Assembly (NCBI GenBank): GCA_943138885.2 | Contig: OW964563.2 | Location: forward strand, 8,438,597 to 8,502,596 | Origin: Tholera decimalis | Lineage: Eukaryota > Arthropoda > Insecta > Lepidoptera > Noctuidae | Length of the DNA: 64,000 nt | Direction of reading: 5' to 3' | Part shown: one piece after another, positions 62,873 to 64,000 of the stretch | Layout: each line of letters begins with the position of its first letter | Position numbering within the stretch: position 1 is the first letter of the stretch | Program-made: the position numbers and the translations under genes | Notes under the pieces: model-generated | Told to the model about the DNA's origin: nothing | Database searches by the model: none | Seen by the model: only the letters and a program-made list of their open reading frames with translations

Positions 62873-64000
62873 TTTTTTTTTTTTTTAGGTAGGGTCACTC
62901 GTAGATCAGCTCAGTAAGGCTGTGCGTCTACTTAACCGGTCTGTCCTGTGGTGACCTCTAATAAATTAAAGGCCCCCAGCCAGGGCTTACAAACTAAAAT
63001 ATACTTACAAACTAATGACCGCACGCTAAGGGCACTCCCTGTGGAGTACGGGCCTCGGCATAGCGGGGTCATTTTGGGAGGGCAGCGAAGGGACAGGCTG
63101 GGTCGTATTTAGGGGAGTATTTATTGCTACTGGCTCAGCATCGCGGGCTGGCTCGTTTGGCAAAGGTCGGGGAGGATTTCCATTACAAGTACGCGGACGT
63201 CGCGATGGGCCTCGTCGGCGAGGCCGGAATACAAAAACGCGTTTTGTATTTGTATTTTCTAAGAGTGCTGGTTTCCCTACTGCTCTCTTGTTGGATGGTG
63301 GTGGGGTCGTCAGGCTCGTCTAGGACGTTACGCGGGCGACGAACCCGAGAAATCTTGGAGGGTCTGTATCGGGCGGCCGATACGATCAGGGGGTTAGTGT
63401 GGGTATCAGCAGAGGTGAAGTAACGCACTGACATGCGTTTCAACACTTGCTTTATGGTCGGGAGTTTGAGGTCTACGTGGAGATCCTCATTCCTCAAGAA
63501 CCAGGGCGCGCCCGTGGCCTTTCGGAGAAAACGGTTCTGAATGACTTGCATCCTATGGATCTGATTGGGACTGGCTTGAGCAAACACAGGACAGGCGTAT
63601 GTCATGATAGGACGTATGCATGTCGTGTAGATTCGGATTTTGCATCTAAGGGAGAGCTTACTGTGTTTATTCAGCAAGGCGTGGAGCCTACCGAGAGCGA
63701 AAGCGGCTCGCGAGCGAACCGACTTTATGTGCTCACTGAAATTAAGGAACTGGTCGAGGATCACACCTAATTATTTGGCTCGCTTCTCCCAAGGGATTGG
63801 CTTGCCAAACATAGTGATCTGGCGGGGGGCGGTGAAGTGTCTATGTTGGCGAGCCCTGCGAAACAGGACTACCTGACTTTTGTCGGGATTTACCTCAATC
63901 CTCCATTTCCTAAACCAATCGCCTAATGCGTTGGCTGAGGTCTGGAGGGTATGAGCGATGCTATCGGGACTATGTCCCGAGTAATAGATGGCCGTGTCGT
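62873..64000 (-). pseudogene. Jockey-like LINE, reverse transcriptase C-terminal half to poly(A)
   Basis: Minus strand from the window edge: DTAIYYSGHSPDSIAHTLQT (just after the catalytic Asp pair), DWFRKWRIEVNPDKSQVVLF, a stop at 63773-63771 where relatives read AKYLGVILD, LGVILDQFLNFSEHIKSVRS, AAFALGRLHALLNKHSKLSL, YTTCIRPIMTYACPVFAQAS, RKATGAPWFLRNEDLHVDLK, ending at 63183. The 3' UTR and a T-run at 62874-62888 (poly(A) tail) mark the end. The TCIRPIMTYA and GAPWF..NEDLH motifs are typical of lepidopteran Jockey-group elements. One nonsense lesion in the visible part, so relatively young. It continues past the window. Confidence 0.88.

Noticed and set aside
63124..63770. Plus-strand frames opposite the last LINE
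   Set aside because: They are shadows of the minus-strand Jockey-like protein, whose motifs are clear.

Overview
The window is eukaryotic and almost certainly from a moth or butterfly. It is AT-rich and gene-poor. It carries repeat types typical of Lepidoptera: short Helitrons ending in a GACGAAGTC hairpin plus CTAG, tRNA- and 5S-rRNA-derived SINEs, R1-, RTE- and Jockey-type LINE tails, and repeats bounded by AGGGTTCCGTAG. The few splice sites visible are GT/AG. I see no operons, CRISPR arrays, rRNA genes or intact tRNA genes. Nearly all recognisable coding sequence belongs to mobile elements, most of it decayed.

Region by region. 1-9231 is a four-element nest. A Jockey-like LINE runs from before the window start to about 9231 and is split at 744 by a near full-length CR1/L2-type LINE (745-7443). 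ORF1 of that LINE is itself split by a piggyBac element (1685-3472, TTAA on both sides). The Jockey is split again at 8004-8519 by another repeat. 9.2-19 kb holds short Helitrons, a TTAA-flanked MITE, a 5S-derived SINE, a tRNA-derived SINE, LINE tails, and the two best host-gene candidates (a possible terminal exon at 10441-10606 on + and GC-rich possible exons at 16429-17045 on -). 19-25.2 kb has a second CR1/L2-like LINE, RTE and other LINE 3' ends, and a solo LTR (24805-25208) whose promoter carries an array of heat-shock elements. 25-36 kb is mostly small elements: SINEs, Helitron remnants, a Harbinger-type MITE with a 44-codon open frame, a 33-bp and a 521-bp member of one hAT-like family, and LINE C-termini. 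36-45.9 kb is a second dense nest: 5S SINEs opened by four different insertions, and a THAP-exon MITE opened by a 1.07-kb long-inverted-repeat element that itself carries an R1-clade LINE fragment. 46-58.4 kb includes two decayed copies of a spliced transposon family with CxxC motifs, a THAP-like finger, and (in one copy) a SWIM-like C-terminus. 58.4-64 kb has more LINE tails and ends in the C-terminal half of another Jockey-like LINE on the minus strand.

Nothing here works together as a pathway. The value of the window is its transposition record. Several insertions have clear target-site duplications and an empty copy of the same site elsewhere in the window, so much of the relative order of insertion can be read directly. 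Most family and clade names rest on motif recognition without a database search and should be read as best guesses.
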